Positions 45,736 through 57,734 of a stretch of DNA of 64,000 nucleotides are shown here, one piece after another. Each line of letters starts with the position of its first letter. The stretch's first letter is position 1. The translations under genes were made by a program, and so were the position numbers. Below the pieces are notes generated by a model. That model was not told the origin of the DNA and searched no databases. It saw only the letters and a program-made list of their open reading frames with translations. The stretch is taken from contig CM064732.1 of NCBI GenBank assembly GCA_032717465.1, positions 23,301,924 to 23,365,923 of the forward strand. The letters are read 5' to 3'. This DNA comes from Coenobita brevimanus. Its lineage: Eukaryota > Arthropoda > Malacostraca > Decapoda > Coenobitidae.

Positions 45736-46400
45736 ATATAATGAATGATCCAAAGGTTAAGTCGGGGCTGGAAATTCGAAGTTGTACCTGGCAGTTCATA
45801 GCTCCAAGAGCACCATGGCAAAAATGGATATACCGAACGAATGATTGGCATTGTGAAGAACTGCCTTAGGAAAACCTTACACAGAACTAAGATCACCAGA
45901 GAGGAGTTGAGAACAGTGATAACTGAAATTGAGGGTAGGATTAATCATAGACCTTTAACCTATCTAGATGACACCAGCATTTCAATTGAGGCATTGACAC
46001 AGGCTCATATGTTATATGGCAGAAAGCTCCATCTGGTGCCTTGTGTGGATACCCAAGAGGAAGTAGATGATCCTACAATAGAAAACAATGAATTAAGACA
46101 ACATCTAGATGAGGGTACCAACGCCTGAAAAGGGTACTGGACAACTGGAATAGACATTGGAGCAAAGAATATCTTTTGAGCCTGAGAGAAAGATTTTGTG
46201 GGGCTCAGGTCGCCAGCAAAAAGTCAGTTACAAACATAGGGGATGTGGTCTTAGTAAAAACGGAATAACCAAGATCCCAGTGGCTATTAGCTAAAGTGAT
46301 CTCCACGCACCCAGATTCAGAGGGGATGCTGAGACTTGTAAATTTTAATGTAAGGGACATACCAAAGTAAAAACTATTGATAAACTGGTACTCCTTTAGT
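45736..46400 (+). pseudogene. BEL integrase C-terminal part with DUF5641-like tail
   Basis: WQFIAPRAPWQK near 45,790, then after a frame change GYTERMIGIVKNCLRKTLHR, LRTVITEIEGRINHRPLTYL, and ALTQAHMLYGRKL. After another change come a WNRHWSKEYLLSLRERF block near 46,155, NIGDVVLVKTE near 46,235 and SQWLLAKVISTHPDSEGMLR near 46,275. These are the end of the BEL integrase (E of the catalytic triad region, NSRPL block) and the DUF5641 tail. Frame changes and a stop after KTE disable it. Confidence 0.83.
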
Positions 46401-46560
46401 TAATGGTTACCCTGGACACTGTGGATGGTGGAGAGCAATTGGGTCAAGATGTGCGACCTAAAGAGCCGCAGCACAGGGTTCTCAAGACCTATGGAGAGAA
46501 CTCCTGGCTAAGGGCCACATTACATGATACAGCGTATCTTTTTTTGCCTGGCCTCAAAAC

Positions 46561-47343
46561 TGTGAGAAATATTTTCCCCTAGAGCAGTTGTGCTCTTTAC
46601 CTTTTAAAATAGTCGGCCCTGTTAAAGGCAGAGGAAAACCTGGAGAGCATTAATGACTAATTCAAGCAGTTTTATAACCCAGAGATTACGTTCTCTTTAA
46701 TAATTCTTATTATTAATAAATTAAATGCTACTGTGTTTAACCCTTGTGGACAACTATAATGTAAATACGTGTAAATACTTAGGAATTTCTCATTGACCTA
46801 ACTGCTCCTGCATGGTACGGTGATGTGCCCTCACGTGAGAATCTGATGAGGTTTAATACAGTATATATTTACATAGATAAATGGAATATTTGGTTTTAGT
46901 TTAATTGAAACTGAGGTTAAATTAAGTTAGATTCACCTTGTATATACCATGAAGTAATTTAACTGTATTTAGTCTTGTAATTAATTAATAGTTGGCATCT
47001 CTGCAATCCTATGAGGGAGTAGAGACTCGCCATGTTCAGTCATTCTACTTCCTAAGCCCACTCAAACTGCATACTGTAAATACGCACCTAAGGATGCTTG
47101 GATGCCCCAGGCAACTGACCGAAACATCAGGGCCATTGTCATCTGTTGTCCGACTCTTTCTAGCTAAGTAACATTTATGATTTGGCCAAATCTTGGGGGA
47201 ATTAGCAAGGAAATAGGAGAATAATTACTGGTGAGTTGAAATATCAGTTACACCTAAACCTCCAAAGAGACTTATGTGAATTTACTTAAGGTCGTGTTAG
47301 ACTAACTCTCATCAGATAAAGGAGTATATAAGAATTTCTGACA
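46561..47343 (+). repeat. BEL 3' LTR
   Basis: It starts TGTGAGAAATATTTTCCCC and ends TTTCTGACA. It aligns with the 5' LTR. It carries about 20 extra bases near 46,670-46,695 (TTATAACCCAGAGATTACG) and scattered substitutions, so the element is not young. No clear polypurine tract precedes it. Confidence 0.92.
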
Positions 47344-47394
47344 CAAGTGTTGCCAGGCACAACAAACCTCTCCTGGCAGCAGCTATCGTTTTTT

Positions 47395-48060
47395 TTTTTT
47401 TTTCAACCGTTATCAACTTATGGCCCTCAAGAAATTCGTGACCTTGCATTTTACCTTTCAAGGTCACTCAAGGTCAAAGGTCATGGTGCCAAATGAAAGC
47501 CCATATGTGACTTCCTGTATCTTGATAATTTTAAATATCTCTTTGTCTTCAACCAGTTTCGAGTTTTAGCCCCCTGAATATCCAATGACCTTAAGTTTGA
47601 CCTTCCACGGTTATTCATGGTCAAGGGTCATGGTACCAATTAAAAACCTATATGGGAATTCGTATATGTTGGTAATAGTATATGTCTCTTTATCTTCAAC
47701 CAGTCCTGAGTTGTAGCCCCCCGAATAGCTGTGACCTTGAGTTTGACCTTTCAAGATCACTTAAGATCAAACGTCACTGTACCAATTACAAGCCCATGTG
47801 GGACTTCCTACATGTTGATATTAGTAAATATCTATCCGCAAAAGGTTTCGAGTTATAGCCCCCTGAATATCCATGACCTTCAGTTTGACCTTTTAAGTTC
47901 ACTCAAGGTCGAAGGTCATGGTGCCAAATTAAAGCCCATATGGGAGCTGGTAAAAGTAATTATCTCTGTCTTCAACCTGTGTCAAGTTATAGCCCTCTGA
48001 AAATCTGTGACCTTGATTTAGACCTTTGAAGGTCATCCAGTTGCATCCAAAATTTAATCA
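47395..48060. repeat. AGGTCA-rich tandem array, ~144-bp unit
   Basis: TGACCTT-AG-TTTGACC-type words begin at about 47,441, 47,586, 47,730, 47,873 and 48,008, so the spacing is 145, 144, 143 and 135 bp. Shared words include AAGGTCA, AGCCCATATGGGA, TCTTCAACC and GAGTTATAGCCCCCTGAATA. A perfect DR1 (AGGTCAAAGGTCA) lies at 47,471-47,483. No coding function is supported. Confidence 0.9.
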
Positions 48061-49080
48061 CTCTCTTTTGGGACCAGTGCCCACATATCCTGAAAGTTTC
48101 ATGTAATTTCATTCAGCCATTTTTCCATAATGATGCTAACAAAGAAATAACCAAAAACAACACTTCACCGGACTCAATCTGGGCAAGAGAATTAGGCTTA
48201 TAAGAATAATGTAATGAATTTTTGATAAGAAATGTCAGCACAACACAGCTCAAGATTGTATGTTCCGACCATAAACAAAAACCCTTGTGTCTTCTGCCCG
48301 GCTGCACCAGGGTTGCCAGGATAACTTTTCTAGGCCAAATTCTTCATTTTAGGCCTTTTTTTTAAGTTGTTGACTCCAAATAATAACTGATAAGCTTTTT
48401 CTATTTTTTTTTTGCTTTTTTTTCCAAATATGTAATATATTCTGATAATTTCTAGGTGATCCTTTAGGTTACTTTAAAATCATGAACTAAGCTGTTACAA
48501 ACTAACTTAGTATCTTACATAATGAATTAAAGAAAATTATATCCTACCTTTTCTTTCTATCACAGGCAGTACTTTGGAGCAGTCCTCATCATCGGATTTC
48601 AGCGGGCTGTCTCATCTCCTCACAATTTTGGCTTTAAACAATGTAAATTTTCATATGAAAAACCTTGCAGATTTTCTTCGAAATTTTTTTAGTTTTTAGA
48701 AAACTTAATTATATGGGTTTCAAATAAGAGGTACAGCTAGAGACTCGTATATATCTGATGAACGCTGTCATACCTAGTGTACTTTTATGGTTTCTAGTAA
48801 TTGTTTTACTGCCTTTATTGCACTAAAGCATATCTAGGAAATTAGTTTAGATACTGAAGAAAAATATCATGAAGAGCTTACATATGGTGTATCAATAACT
48901 ATCGCAGGAGAGATTTTAGAAAATATGTTACTTCTGGTCTCCACAGGGGTAGCCCAACTTCCACACTGAACTAACTGGAGATCATTCGCAGCTCAGGAGT
49001 TGAAAAAGTCTCACCTAAGCTGAATAAGGACGTCTGGTGGTAGCAATATCAAGAGGTGGTACTAAGTGAATGCAACACCA
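48061..49080. other. Unclassified stretch
   Basis: No gene recognised. A GTTGCCA motif near 48,310 resembles the end of hAT-like MITEs, but no opposite end was found. Poly-T runs lie near 48,355-48,425. Confidence 0.4.
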
Positions 49081-50772
49081 GCACTTTATGACTAGTCTCT
49101 GGGCTGAACATTTGACCTCACGCTATGACCTTGTCCTTTGACCAATTGTTCTAAAAAAATAATAGGTCAACACTGTGGCTTGATTCATGGTTGACCAATA
49201 ACGTTTTCACCAAATCTGATCCAGATTGAATCAAATATTAATCCGCCACATCCCGTTGACGTATATATACGTCCAAATGTTTTGTCACTGTGACTCCCAT
49301 TGACATATACAAATGTGCCACAATTGCAAGGTATCATTTGCACATTTTTCAAATTTTACGCATGATTTTTGGTATGTATACACGGGGCACCTTCCTCTAC
49401 AAGATGCCAGGCAGGGATAGTGCCTTACCTCGCATGCCCCCCCCCCCGCCACACGCCATTGTCTCAGCAATTTGCCTGTTACCAGTGAGCTGGCCAGTAA
49501 AGATATGTCGTGCCACGGTACAAAATTCAAGGCCAGAGTGATTCCCCAATCGATAACAATGTGGAGGACAAAGTTTACCTAGCATTAGAGGAAGAAACAA
49601 TAAGAAATGATGATCAGGTAATGTTGCCAAAAAAGGTCAGGTATGTTGATGTGTCTGGTGAGTGAAACAATGCTTATATTGTCTATATTACTGTGTGAAA
49701 ACCAATATACTCTCATACTACATAAAAATTCGTACCAAATAAGTCAATAAATACCATTTATGAGTGGTGTGGAATAGTTACCCTCCCATAGAACTCGTTT
49801 TCTTTGGAGCCAGCCTTATAGAAAACCCAGTAAGATAAGGGGTACTGCTACCTGTATCTAGTATTTTAAACCTCAGGTGAGTGATTTCTCTATGAATTTT
49901 CGATGTTTCTTACCAAAAGCAGGGGTTTGACCCAAAAAATTTTTTTTTCCAAAATTGGTCAGGACTGTGGGGAATCAGTGGTTGAAAATCAGTCGGGACG
50001 GGGCAAGTTAAGTTGACCTTCCACTATCACCTTGAGTTTCAACCTATTGTTCCCAAATCAGAATTTCTTCACCCTTTGCTGATCTTCCATCCTCCTCCAA
50101 GTTTGATCCACAACGAATGAAAGTTGTTTGAATTATAAGGTCGAACATTTAACCTAGCCTTGTCACCTTCATCTTTGGTTGGTTGTATTCAGAATCAAAT
50201 CACTTTGTTCATACAGTATCCTGAACACTTTATCAAAGTTTGGTCTAAAGTTAATAAAACCTCTTGAAATTAATGTTACTTTGTGATCTTTTTCTCTGAG
50301 CTATTGTTCCTAAAACAAGTAACTTTTTCCATTGTATTAAACTCAGTCAAAATTCTGATTCTCTTCACTCACAACATGCATGGTTGAACTTTTATTTTGA
50401 CCTGTGACCCTGACCATTGAGTAAGGGTTCTTGAAACTGAATCCCTTCTTTCTTGCCTCCCTCAACAATTCTACAAGATTCAGTTTAACTGGCTCAGAAC
50501 TATGTAAGCTGACCATATCATGTGACCTCTCTCTGTGGTGTTGGCTTTCAACTGAATGTTTTTGAAATTGAATCCTTCATTTGGGGCCTTAACCCAAACT
50601 TTTCTACAAAGAGTTATTTAAATATGATGAGAATTGTTATAGTTGACCTTGCTATGGAAATTTTGGCCTTTGACCAATTGTCAAATAAAAATAAAAGGTC
50701 AGTGCCGTGGCTGGCCTTCAGTCCTACCAAAAAGTTCCATTCAGATTCGATGGAAACTGGTGAACCTTTGGC
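49081..50772. repeat. Degenerate TGACC-rich tandem array, interrupted
   Basis: TGACCTTGTCCTTTGACCAA-like words near 49,127 recur near 50,645-50,680 (TTTGACCAATTGT, then AAAAGGTCA and CCGTGGCTGG versus CTGTGGCTTG). Intermediate units are degenerate (TGACCTTCCACTATCACC near 50,015; GACCTGTGACCCTGACC near 50,398). The array is split by the piggyBac-type MITE at 49,238-50,011 and is replaced by LINE copy 4 from about 50,773. Confidence 0.65.
49238..50011. mobile_element. piggyBac-type MITE, copy B (TTAA both ends)
   Basis: TTAA lies at 49,238-49,241 and 50,008-50,011. The left end is TCCGCCACATCCCGTTGACG; the right end read inward is CTTGCCCCGTCCCGAC. The interior matches copy A at 37,565-38,324 (GTATACACGGGGCACC, ACCTTCCTCTACAAGATGCC, GAGTGATTCCCCAATCGAT, CCTCAGGTGAG). 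It has no transposase domain. Confidence 0.83.
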
Positions 50773-52160
50773 AATCCTGTCATTCTCTGACTAAATATGT
50801 ATGTGCTGTGTACCTATCCCCTAATTCTACTGAATGTGAAAATTTGTTTGACTATCTTACTTCTAAGATGGAACACATTCTACCAATTTCTCCATTCTCT
50901 GAATTCTACATTTTTGGTGATTTCGATGTTCACCATCACCTTTGGCTGTCCTCTCCTTTTACGGATCCACCTGATGAACAAACCAACATCTTTTCTATCC
51001 TTAATGAGCTAGAGCTGATTGTACAGCACCCCACCCATGCCTGTGACCGCCTTAGAGAGAGTTCCAACATACCTGACCTTTTCGTTAGAACTAATCCTTC
51101 CACTTACACTGCTAATCTTTATTTTCTCCATAGGACTCCTTTACTCACAAAATGATCACCTTAATCTGTTCTGTCACTCCAGTAAGGTCTGTGCACCCTC
51201 CAAAGAAGCAGCAGGTGTGGCACTTTGGAGCGGATGATTGGGAGGCCGTCAGACAGTTCTTCTTTGTTTTTTCCCTGACATGATTATTGCTTTCATGGGC
51301 TAGAGCCATTAGAGTGTGCCTCGTGCATTGTGGAGATTAATCTCTTGGGCATGGAAGTATACATTCCTCTCTCTTATTCTATGACTGATAAAAAAAAATG
51401 GTTTAATCACATTTATTCTAACGCTGTCCACAAGAAGAAGGTCTACAAAAGGCTCATGTATCAATCCACCTTTGAACATCATCTCTCATATGTTTCTGTC
51501 TGGAATCGTGCTAAGTCTGTTCTTCACTCTGCCAAAATAATTTCATTTGTACTAAATGCTTTGGACTTTCCCAGTCAAATTCTTCCCACTCCTGGCATCA
51601 TGCAAAAAAGAAAAAGAAAATCTAACAACTTTACTTCATCACTTTTCCCTCCTCTTTCCTGTTCTTTTAGTTCAGCGACTATTTCTTCTCCAAAAAAGCA
51701 GAACTCTTCACTTTTCACCAGTTCCACCATAGACAATTCCCCCCTCTGACTTCATGGTTGACATTAAAATTTCTTCAGTTGATGTTTTCTGCCATGACGG
51801 GCTTTAATACTAACAATGCATATGGGTCTGATGGGGTCCCTCCTGTTGTCCTAAAGAACTGTGCCTCTGTGCTTACACCCTGCCTAGGAAAGGCTTTCGC
51901 CTTTGTCTGTCAAGTTCTACCTATCTTTCTAGCTGGAAGCGTGAACTCATTCAGCCTGTAGCAAAGAAGGATGACTATTTCCAGCCTTCTAACTGTCTGC
52001 CAGTTGCTTGATCATCCTGTATTTCCAAAGTTCTTAATCTATTCTTTAAACAAAATTAAGCACCTTTCCTATAACAGCCTTCTTTCCAATCGCCAGTATG
52101 GGTTCTACCAGGTACATTTAACTGGGGACCTTTTCACCTAACTCTTTGATTCCTATAGTC

Positions 52161-52408
52161 GTGGTGCACGACTCAAAGATTGTCATTGTCGTTCCCAGGC
52201 AACCTACCTGTCAACAGCGCATCCAATTTTGAATCATATTATGCACGAATCATTATTATACAAGAATATATTATACACGAGTATTATTGTACATGAACAT
52301 ATTATACACGAATCACATGCGAATCGTATTATACACGAAATCGGAAGCACTGTTGACGGGCAGGTTGCCAGTGTACGATAATGACAACCTCAGAGTCGTG
52401 CGCCGCGT
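52161..52408. mobile_element. hAT-like foldback MITE in LINE copy 4
   Basis: Long inverted ends of about 55-60 bp: GCACGACTCAAAGATTGTCA on the left matches GCACGACTCTGAGGTTGTCA read inward from the right, and both continue through GGCAACCT and GTCAACAG. CTATAGTC (52,153-52,160) and CTTTAGTC (52,409-52,416) are near-identical 8-bp flanks, as expected for hAT elements. The interior is AT-rich with ATTATACACGAAT words. Confidence 0.75.
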
Positions 52409-52850
52409 CTTTAGTCATCCTCTTTTCAGGACGTTGGGGAAAGATCTGCCATTGCATTTGACATCTCAATGGCTGTTGATCGAGTTTGCCATAAATATTC
52501 AAATTCCAAACTGCCCTTTTACGGTTTTTATCCTTCTGTCTTTGCCTTTATTTCTAGCTTCCATTCACATTGTTCTATTGCTGTTGTTGTCGACGGCCAC
52601 CGTTTTTCTCCAAGAGCTATCAATAATGGTGTTCCTCAAGGCTCTGTCCAGCACCAACTCTTCCTTCTATTCATCAGTGACCTTCTAAGCTGTACATCTA
52701 ACCCTAACCACTTACATGCTAATGACTCCATCCTTCACCTTCTCATCCTCTTCTCTCCTCGTCCATCTTAGCAGTTACTTCTACAAATATGAGATGAGAC
52801 AATGGCACACTTAATGTCTGATTTGGCTCGTATCTGTTGTTGGGGCAAAG

Positions 52851-52855
<5 letters not shown>

Positions 52856-52918
<63 letters not shown>
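52856..52918. repeat. (TA)n microsatellite inside LINE copy 4
   Basis: Pure TA repeat that interrupts the LINE sequence downstream of the catalytic-box region. Confidence 0.96.
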
Positions 52919-52920
<2 letters not shown>

Positions 52921-53749
52921 ATGCATCAAAAACTTTGTTTTTACATCTTCCACAGGCATATGCCCTAATTTTTAACAATATTCAACTCAATCCTGCATCA
53001 TCTTTTAACAATACTTGGGTTTTCAGTCTCTCAAAAGATATGTTGGAAAGATCATATTATCTCTCTAGTAAAATCTGCATCCAAGAGATTAGGTGTGTTA
53101 AGCCGAATTTGTGCATTCCTTTCCCCTGCACGCTTGATGACTTTATAAACGAGTCTTGTTAGCCCCTAAATAAAAAACAATAATACTCATGTAGGGGGTG
53201 GCTCCCCGTATACAGCCCTTCTCAAGCAGGAGAAGTCAAAGGCTTTTCGTCTCGTTAACTCACTTGTTCTTACTGGCTCCCCGCAAACTATATCTCTTAG
53301 CTGCACTATTGCATCTTTTTCTCTTTTCTATCACTTTTTCAGTGGTCACTGCTCCTCTGAACTGTCTACTTGCATCCTTCCACCACTACAGCGGGCACGT
53401 AGCACCCGTCTAGCAGCAAACTCTTATCCTTTTTCTGTCCAATTCTTTAATGCTAGTCTTTCATGTATGCAACAGGTCAACTCCAGAGCTGTTTTTCTCT
53501 GTATTTCTTACTACCTATGGCTTCCAGTCTTTATCTTGTTAACCACGCTACCAACAGTTAATTTTGTTTATGACCGGAAGGATCTCTAGAGTCGAGAAGT
53601 TCTTAAAGACTATATATGACCCACTCTGGTTCAGAAGGCCTCGCCTAGGCTGAATAAAATCTCGAAGTCGCCAGAAAATACTAGTGAGCACAAAAGTGAA
53701 GGTGTTAATGGTGTCCTCGCACGGTTATTCTGGCTCTTATTACCTTCCA

Positions 53750-53782
53750 TTCTTCTATCTTTCAGTGTCTTTGTCCCGTCCT

Positions 53783-53822
<40 letters not shown>

Positions 53823-54376
53823 TCTCCTTCCCCTCACTTCCCTTCCCTTCCTTTCTTTTCTTTGGCCTGTTCTGATAACACTTTCATTTCCCTTCCTTTC
53901 CCATCACTACTCTTCCCTTCCCTCCTCTTCCCATCTCTTCCTTTTACTCCCCTTCCCTTCTCTTCTCTTCGCTTCTTTTCACTTCTCTTACTTTACCTCC
54001 TCTTGCCACCATTTCTTTCCTTTTCCTTTCCCTTCTCTTCACTTCAGTTTCGTGCTCTGTTCTATTTGGTTTAGATTTTCGCCTCCCTTTTGTTCCCTTC
54101 TCTTCTCCTTTCGTGTATTTTTTTTTATTTCCACTATCTTCTCTGACTGCCTCCCATCTCGTTTAAGCTCCCTTTCTTTCTCTTCATGACCGTGTTCTAT
54201 TTACCCTGTTACGCTCTCCTGTTCTCTTTTATCTGCCTCACATCCTCTAAAACCGTCCATCGCCGGATATGATCCGCTGACAAACTGAACTCCCTTCCTA
54301 AAGTCACTGAAGGCTGGGTACCGTAGTCAATGGCATTAATAAAGTGAGAGGAAGAGGGAGTGATGTACCGTATTTA

Positions 54377-54418
<42 letters not shown>

Positions 54419-55015
54419 GTTCCCCTACGCTATTGAGGGGCAAATTAAGCGATCAGCTGTTCTTATCTCCGGCTTCCCTCCTCGGACCCCAACAGTTATC
54501 TCGTCTCTCCATCTCCCTCCCTTGGTCTCTCATCTCCCTACTCTTCTTATGTCTTCTCCCTCTATCTCTCGTGTTCCATTTCTTCTCCCATCTTTCGTGT
54601 TCTGTCTCTTGTCTCTCCGTGTCCCTCCCCCTTAACCTGCCTTCCCCTCTCCCTCCTTCCTCCATCTTCTGTTGCTTAGTCCCATTTTTTCTCATTCTTC
54701 ACTCTTCCCTCAATCTCTCAACCTTTCTGTCTCCCTCAGTCTCTCCCTCTATCTCCCCTTTCTTTGTCTCTCCTGCCTTTACCTCTTCTCGAGCCATTTT
54801 TTTTTCTCCAGCTTCTTTTCCCTCCGTCTGCCCATCTTTCCACTGTTTCTCGTATCTCCAGCTTTCCTCTCTCCAACTCTTAACCCTCCGCTTCCCCCAC
54901 CCCCACATCATCGCATTTTTCCAACCCTTCTCTCCTTATCAACGATCTTCATTTCATCCATTCAGTCTCACTTTTTCTCCCTTATCCTTTGTGTTTTTTA
55001 TTGCTACCAATAGGC
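53750..55015. repeat. Pyrimidine-rich domain 1
   Basis: About 1.25 kb in which the plus strand is dominated by C and T (TCCCTTCC, CTCTTCCC words). Pure (CT)n lies at about 53,793-53,821 and 54,379-54,414. Open frames here are Leu/Ser/Pro-rich by composition only. Confidence 0.85.
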
Positions 55016-55019
55016 GATT

Positions 55020-55803
55020 AATTATTATCTTCTGAAAAAACTTTCGTAGTAATGAAGTGAGAGCCCAGTTTCAGAGATCTCTTTGATCACGATCGCATTC
55101 TTTATTATGTTGCTCTTGTTACGGCCAGTGAAGTTTGCTTTTTTCCCAGTTCATCTACTTTAATAGAGAGACTTAATTTCTTAGCTATTCTTGCGGCCTC
55201 CCGTTGATGTTATTTATTTAGTGGGAGACCTCTTTTGATGAGGGCTTTGAAGAAGGCTGCCTGTGTGACCCAAAAAGTCTGCAGTTTTTCCTAAGCCAAT
55301 TGTCTAGCGATACCATGAATACAATGAAGCTGCCATTGAATTTAAAGGGTTAAGGAAGACAGAGTGTAGTCAGGGAATTTAATCTATTTCTCTTACTCTT
55401 TTCTTTGTGTTAAATGAGTAGGTTATTCAGTTACATTACCCTAAGATAAACCACAGAGGGAAAGAGGGTAGGAGTTCAATGCGATGCCACCTTTACCATA
55501 TTTTTGCTCGTCCAGTCGATTTCATTATTCCCATAACGTTCTTTCGTACAGTACAGGTTCCGTAGTTAATTATAACCAGTTCCTCAGGTTATCAATTAAT
55601 TTTTTCGCTGGAGTGGCGTCTTGCTTAGTATATTCTTGCTCTCTCTAGAGTCTAGACGATTATGTTCAACACAGGAAAAAACCTTTAGTACTGCTATAGT
55701 TGATAAAGGCTGCATCTGACCTATTCAACTACTGTTCATAAATGTATTTTAAACAGAATCAGCTATCTGAAGATAGCAAGGACGAAATATAAAAGATGAC
55801 CTC
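55020..55803. other. Unclassified stretch
   Basis: No gene or named repeat. Confidence 0.4.
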
Positions 55804-55816
55804 GAAAAGAGAGAGG

Positions 55817-55904
<88 letters not shown>

Positions 55905-55935
55905 GACAGACAGACAGACAAACAGACAGAGAAGA
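55804..55935. repeat. (GA)n and (GACA)n microsatellite
   Basis: GA repeat to about 55,880 then GACA units to 55,930. Confidence 0.96.
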
Positions 55936-56107
55936 AACTAAGGCTTTTATTTTTGTTGTGATAGTCATAACACCTTTTTCTAAGTGAGATATTTTGTAAA
56001 TCATTCCGTAATATTTAGAATGTTGCCAGTGAAGTCTGTATCGATATAAAAGTTATAGGTATCATACGGGGAAATACATACCGGTAGTTTCTCAGTAGCA
56101 TGCAAAA

Positions 56108-56128
56108 GTATATATATATATATATATG
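56108..56128. repeat. (TA)n microsatellite
   Basis: Short TA tract directly before SINE copy 4. Confidence 0.95.
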
Positions 56129-56625
56129 TTAGGTGGGGGCGCTCACCATCCACCCACTCAATGTAGTGCTGCCGTCGGGTGTCTGCCCTTTCCTCTCCTC
56201 CATCTTTCTTTCCTTCTATCCTCTTCTATCTTTCTTTCCTTCATTCTTTCCTTGTCCTTCTGCCTACAGGTGACATTACACTCCCTCTTCTGTCTTTCTT
56301 TCCTTCATTCTATACACTTCCTTCTGCCTGTGGGTGCTTCTACACTGAATGACAAGCCAAATGGTTTCCTGTACACCAGGAAACCATTTACTACGCTGGG
56401 TGGTAACCATATAACCAAATTTTGGCTCCTGGCGGTTTAGTGGGTAATTATTGCACTCCAATCGGATTGAGCCGGTGAAGGTTTATATCCAAGGGATGGT
56501 TGGGGTTGATTGCTCATGCAATGCCACTCAGCGATGAGTGAGGCTGGTCACTCTCATCTTAAATGTCGGGACCAACTGCCTAGCCTCGGGCTCCTACGCT
56601 CCTCATCGGGCAATGTAGGATTGGA

Positions 56626-56628
<3 letters not shown>
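56129..56628 (+). mobile_element. tRNA-derived SINE, copy 4
   Basis: Full-length match to copy 1 (GTGGGGGCGCTCACCATCCA at the start). Hairpin arms are at 56,359-56,371 and 56,377-56,389, the A-box-like GGTTTAGTGG is near 56,433, and the B-box-like GGTTTATATCC is near 56,480. The tail ends GGATTGGATGATA and passes into (TA)n at 56,629-56,669. Confidence 0.85.
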
Positions 56629-56673
<45 letters not shown>

Positions 56674-56849
56674 TATATCACTACCTACACAACCTGCACC
56701 TGCCAGTATATTATCTATAGGTAAATCCATCTCCGTTTGTCAAGTCCTGATATCTTATCTATCTCTCTTTCGGTCCCTCAGGCCCGGGTACTTGCTGTCA
56801 TCATCTGTATATATTCATCCCCATTACCATTCTCCTCCGGTGGGACTGA

Positions 56850-57278
56850 GAGAGACAGGTGGCTCAGATACTCACTCCTCCCTCCATATCTCTTCCCTGT
56901 CCCTCGTCCCTCCATCTCCTTCCTCAGTCTCCCCCCGCTTCAGCCCCCTCCCACTTTATTCTTTTTGTTCGTCAATGATTCCTCCCTCTCTCTCTCTCTT
57001 CTCCTTCCATTTTTTCCCTTCTACCTGTCTCACCAATATATCTCCTCTTTCTGTTGCTCCTCCTCTCATCTCCCTCACTTTCTCCTTGCTCTCTGTCGCG
57101 TCACTCCGTGTCTTCTCTCTCCATATTACCCCCCTTCCCGTCTCCCCATGTCCATCTCCCTCCCTTTCTCGCTTGTCTATCTATCTCTCCTCTTTCATGA
57201 TTTCTTCTACATTATGTCCCCTCTGTCCCGTCCTTCATTCACTCCTCTTTATCTCTCCTCCCCCCCCTCTCTCTCTCA

Positions 57279-57311
<33 letters not shown>

Positions 57312-57440
57312 CCCATCTTTTCTTTGTCACTCCTCCCCACTTCTCCACTTTTCATCTTTCTTGGATCTACCTCACCTTCCTTCTTTTCTCTTCATCACTT
57401 CATCTCTCCTCCTTCTATTTCGCCGTCCATCGATCTAAAT
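56850..57440. repeat. Pyrimidine-rich domain 2
   Basis: The plus strand is almost entirely C/T with (CT)n near 57,260-57,312. The overlapping Ser/Pro/Leu-rich frames of 228-233 codons are composition artefacts. Confidence 0.85.
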
Positions 57441-57637
57441 TTGTCTCTCCGTATCCTCGCCAAATAAGGCTAGCGTGAAGTGCCATAATTCAGTCGTTGT
57501 TTACATGGCTCTCAAAGCACAGCTTACTATTCAGTCTTTCGCTTAGAATCCACTCATTGAGTCACCGTAATTTAGTTTCAGTTGCTTTTTCAACATCTGA
57601 GCTAGAAAAAGGAAGAACAGGCATTATAGTTTGATTG

Positions 57638-57639
<2 letters not shown>

Positions 57640-57728
<89 letters not shown>

Positions 57729-57730
57729 GA
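57640..57730. repeat. (TG)n and (GA)n microsatellite
   Basis: TG repeat to 57,676, then GA repeat to 57,730. Confidence 0.97.
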
Positions 57731-57734
57731 GTTA

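Larger units (their letters stand above)
40630..47343 (+). mobile_element. BEL/Pao LTR retrotransposon with extra SGNH ORF
   Basis: Two long direct repeats (LTRs) bracket a gag-pol remnant with BEL/Pao-type order. Flanking pentamers CATGT (40,625-40,629) and CAAGT (47,344-47,348) differ at one base and could be a decayed 5-bp target duplication. Order inside: PBS-like site, SGNH-like ORF, gag, zinc fingers, protease remnant, RT start, integrase end. The central pol (most of RT, RNase H and the integrase core) is absent. Insertions of other elements lie within it. It cannot move by itself. Confidence 0.9.
50773..53560 (+). mobile_element. LINE copy 4, degenerate, 5'-truncated
   Basis: Same family as 18-21 kb. 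It starts within the endonuclease (CVCAVYLSPNSTEC-like text, then FYIFGDFDVHHHLWLSSPF near 50,900). Later pieces include YGSDGVPPVVLKNCASVLTP near 51,825, NNGVPQGSVQHQLFLLF near 52,620 and a HLHANDSIL-like catalytic box near 52,715, where the first Asp is lost. WNRAKSVLHSAK lies near 51,505 and the C-terminal tail to about 53,560. It is interrupted by a hAT-like MITE and a (TA)n tract. Confidence 0.83.

Noticed and set aside
47395..48060. CRISPR-like regularly spaced repeat
   Set aside because: Units are contiguous 144-bp repeats without short repeat plus unique spacer structure, in a eukaryotic context.
54433..55035. 200-codon plus-strand frame
   Set aside because: Same reason: pyrimidine-rich DNA keeps a frame open by avoiding stop codons.
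56737..57478. Two overlapping 228-233 codon frames
   Set aside because: Composition-driven frames in a C/T-rich tract, Ser/Leu/Pro only, with no start context or domain.
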